Shown one piece after another: positions 60,980-64,000 of a stretch of DNA of 64,000 nucleotides. Origin of the DNA: Gonocerus acuteangulatus (taxonomy: Eukaryota; Arthropoda; Insecta; Hemiptera; Coreidae); the NCBI GenBank assembly GCA_946811695.1, contig OX328132.1, positions 95,685,456-95,749,455 of the forward strand, in the 5' to 3' direction. A program made the translations under genes and the position numbers. Within the stretch, counting starts at the first letter, position 1. Every line of letters begins with the position of its first letter. The notes beneath the pieces were generated by a model. The model did not search any database. It worked only from the letters and a program-made list of their open reading frames with translations, and was not told the DNA's origin.

Positions 60980-62043
60980 CTTAAAATACGTTCTTAATCA
61001 CTTTGACACAACTAAGAGACCTCAGTGAATGTGTTCACTTCAGTTGATACTACTGAACTGAGAGAATGAACAGAAATTTAGCTCGAAGTTCCTGACAACA
61101 GGTTCAATCTCGTTTAGCTTCAGACGGTGACATCTGAGACCAAACAAGTACGTTCCTGTCTGAACAGGTCGTGCCTAGACACCCTCAGGCCTACAACATC
61201 TACTGAGGGAGTCATTGCCTACACCACCTAGTGAAAGATGTCTGTTTATAAAAAGAGAAATCGTTTGGAAAAAAAAAAACCTACTTCTTACCAAATTTAT
61301 GTGTATAGCAGGTATATTATGTTCTATGGATTTGAAAAAAATCTGTACGTGATAGAGAAAAACGGACTTCATTCTCGGCCTCAGCACACCGAGAAACACA
61401 GAGATTAGCCAAAATCATCAAATCAAATTTTTGGTTGTAGACCTGTGTTATTAATGATAGTTAGCGCTTTAATTGGCATTCTCAAGTTGTCAGATGTGTC
61501 CTCTGTACTTCACAGTTGGTCATTTATTAATTTCACCATTTATAATTCTCTGTTTATAATATATTTTATTATTTTCCATCAAAATATAATATTCTTATTT
61601 CTTATATAATTTTTATACAGTGGTCTTTGAATATTATCAGTGTTTAAAAAGTTTTCTTCAACTCCAATCGCCATAGGCGTGTTAAGAATTAGATTCTAGA
61701 TAGCTACTCAAGCACAGTTGGTCTCAGGATAGTTATAACCATGTTAGATTAATAAATTTAAAAAAAAAATATATCCCTGGGTGTAATTTTTTATTCAACT
61801 ATGTTTAATTATACAAAACTCATTATGTGTGTGTTTTTTTTCTTTTAAATCTTTTTGGAAAAAGTGGATAATTGACATTCCATATAATTTTGCATTCCAA
61901 ATATTTAACCACAAATTATGCTTCAACTACATTTTATTCTTCAGGAAAGTGACCCTCTTCAAATGGACATTTAGTATTTGCATCATGATATTATAAGCTC
62001 AATTCGATCTTCAGTAAGTTTGTCATATTGTTTATTGCTCCTT
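60980..62043. other. No gene recognised
   Basis: Includes a GC-richer patch at 61020-61230 upstream of the small ORF on its strand, which could be its leader; otherwise AT-rich. Confidence 0.35.
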
Positions 62044-62413
62044 TTAACACGTTGACTGCCAACTACAAGTGATCTCGTAGTTTGTGTTATTGCCTCGGAG
62101 GCCAACTACGAGGCAACTGTTAATGGATCAGTGTAAATATGAATAGATGACCTCAAAGAAGAGAACAAAAAATATAGCGACAGTAACGAAACAACAGGTC
62201 GAAGCATGCCCGATTACAAACTAACTCGTAGTTGGCTTCCATGAAACACTTTCTGTTACATAAGCCAACTACATTAGATGTTATTTGTTTTTTTAGCACA
62301 TTTTATATGGTTTTTGATGATCTTCATAAACTATAACTATAGTTTTTAATATGATTAAATTAAAATAGTTTTCCAGGCCGGAATTTTAGAAAAGATGGCA
62401 GTCAACGTTGTAA
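62044..62413. mobile_element. piggyBac-like MITE
   Basis: Ends TTAACACGTTGACTGCCA and (inverted) TTACAACGTTGACTGCCA, 16/18 matching. Subterminal ACTACGAG/CTCGTAGT words recur in both orientations. The right TTAA appears mutated. Confidence 0.7.
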
Positions 62414-62710
62414 TATATTCCTTATTTTTTAAATTTGGGGGTTGAAGTATCTAAACATATTGCATTCCCTTGTTAGGAAATTTAAAAAAAAAAGAAAAAA
62501 AAAAAGATAAAATCTTTTAAATTTTTGTGGTAGTTTAAATACAAAAGTTCTATTAAAAAAAATCTATTGAGTTCCTTGTTTCTAAATTATAAAATTTGCT
62601 ATAGTTGAATTTAGTTTTTAATTTAATTTTTATCAACCAATTTTTTATTTTTCTTATCGATTCCCTGTACTTTTAATTTATGAACTACAAGGATTTAAAT
62701 GAGCTGACTG

Positions 62711-62711
<1 letters not shown>

Positions 62712-62802
<91 letters not shown>
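62712..62802. repeat. (CT)n(TA)n microsatellite
   Basis: About 23 CT units followed by about 20 TA units. Confidence 0.97.
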
Positions 62803-62805
<3 letters not shown>

Positions 62806-62819
62806 AACTTGGGGAGTAG

Positions 62820-62895
62820 TACAGTCAGTTCTCCTGCTGCCTGATTATTCCTTTTATAGGTACCTAAGGGTGGGCCTAGGGAAAGATCTGGGACC
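62820..62895. repeat. Copy of the 34960-type repeat
   Basis: TACCTAAGGGTGGGCCTAGG then GAAAGATCTGGGACCCTGA. Confidence 0.45.
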
Positions 62896-63616
62896 CTGAC
62901 ACGTTTCAGTCAATATTACAGTAACTTCTTTTAGGCTAAATAGGGCTTAAAAAATAAATAAAAGAATTAATGAATGCATAAATAGAAAGGTTGATCAGAA
63001 AGTTGTGAGCTGGATTATATATTCTTTTAACACACTGTTTCCCCTATATTAATTAATTTTCCAATTCCAGAGCCCTAGGTAAATGTCTTTGATGAAATAT
63101 ATGGTATATTTCTAAACCAGGGTATGGTGGTGAATTATATATAGTGCTGTGAAAAAATATAGACTCAAGGGGAAAATGTACTATTTGAATTCATTTAAGT
63201 CATTTATTTTGAAATTTTGCTAACAAAAGATATTATTTAACCCTTTCCGTATGCAAAGAGCCGCAAGGAGAGTGTTCTCCTGTACGGGATACTCGCACCC
63301 GGCTTCGGCCCCTCTGTACGGGATACTTTTCTCACTCTCGGTCACAGCGCATCGACTTTTAGCGATCTCCTCGCTGTAGTAAAACTCGACTTGTATAATA
63401 TTTAGTTACAAAAACAATAGCATAATTATAAATATTTACAGTTAATTTAATGAATTATTTAATTAAATATGTAATATATTAAACATTTTAATTAAATATT
63501 AAATATTTTTTTTAAAAATGGAGCACATGCAATAAAAAAAACAGTTTTTCTAAATTGAAAAACACGAATATAAGATCTTAACTTCAGGACTAAAAGTTAA
63601 CTGATTTTGCAAATAA
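62896..63616. other. No gene; possible piggyBac-type left end
   Basis: TTAACCCTTTCCGTATGC at 63237 resembles piggyBac termini, but no inverted partner was found within the window. Confidence 0.3.
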
Positions 63617-64000
63617 ATGCTGTTAGGAATGTACAGAAGTATAAAAACAAACGATAACATGACTAGGGTTGACAGGGTAACTGGGCTGAGACGGCAACGA
63701 GTTCTAATTAGACTAAAAACTACCAAAAACTTCATTCAAATGCCATCTAGTAATAGGCAGGAATCTCACTTCTTAAATAATGAGGAAGGCTTAACACACG
63801 GTCAACTCACTACAGAGATCAGACATCCTTTGAGAGACCCAGATTGGACTCTAGCTTAAGAACTGGTACCAGCTGAATCGATGAGGTGGGCAATTAGGTC
63901 CTTTCATCCCTACAAGTCACCAGGAATGGACAATATTTACCCATGCCTTTTACAAAAAGGCCTGGACAGTCTGCTCTCTAGGATTGTTAACCTCCTGAGA
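63617..64000 (+). pseudogene. R1/Jockey-group LINE ORF2 fragment running off the window
   Basis: An open stretch ending DPDWTLA and a stop is followed in the same region by MRWAIRSFHPYKSPGMDNIY and LLQKGLDSLLSRIVNLLR. This matches the KTPGPDGIFSVLLQKGQD segment of the element at 3444-3794, so it is the beginning of an RT domain of a related LINE. An in-frame stop shows decay. The remainder lies beyond 64000. Confidence 0.75.

Noticed and set aside
61945..61974. Short reading ESDPLQMDI after TTCTTCAG as a CARM1 last exon
   Set aside because: In phase with exon 11, but only nine codons, no recognised homology, and further away than the frame at 60507.

Overview
This is AT-rich, intron-rich animal DNA, almost certainly from an arthropod and probably an insect. 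The evidence is the one host gene, CARM1/PRMT4 on the + strand with 0.1-7 kb introns, together with Jockey- and R1-type LINEs, Penelope-like, Tc1, mariner, pogo, piggyBac, hAT and P-type elements. I cannot name the species. Nothing bacterial or viral was seen.

Layout. 1-2646: a decayed Ty3/gypsy element (LTR, PBS, gag, protease) on the minus strand, split by a long foldback element. 2652-5270: a broken R1-type LINE. 5.5-9.3 kb: MITEs, a tRNA-headed SINE and a 119-bp tandem array. 9.3-13.0 kb: a LINE fragment, a Helentron-like fragment and a 2.7-kb inverted-repeat element. 13.1-22.2 kb: a Jockey LINE split by a 5.6-kb Helentron-like insertion, whose (TA)n tract holds a young, intact Penelope-like element (PLE) with an 893-residue RT/GIY-YIG protein, 1,575-bp direct terminal repeats and hammerhead-like ribozyme motifs. 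22.7-28.3 kb: a nested cluster in which a Tc1 transposase gene is interrupted by a foldback element and a hAT element, with piggyBac, P-type and two more foldback elements beside it.

29.0-60.6 kb: CARM1. Eleven coding exons (554 codons, all splice phases consistent) can be placed, with one or two candidate 3' terminal exons. Its introns hold three large inverted-repeat elements, a mariner remnant, SINEs with tRNA or 5S rRNA heads but a shared tail, a LINE fragment, two Helentron-like elements, an unclassified DNA transposon, a piggyBac MITE, and (57.1-59.6 kb) a 2.6-kb palindrome made of two PLE 3' ends joined head to head.

60.6-64.0 kb: a small zinc-binding ORF of a repetitive type, a piggyBac MITE, and the start of another R1-type LINE running off the window.

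The most notable points are the PLE with self-cleaving-RNA motifs reused in a second, palindromic PLE; a four-member foldback family with 8-bp target duplications; a Helentron-like family recognised by a conserved hairpin end; SINEs of different head class with one tail; and palindromes in which one arm carries an insertion while the other keeps the empty site.
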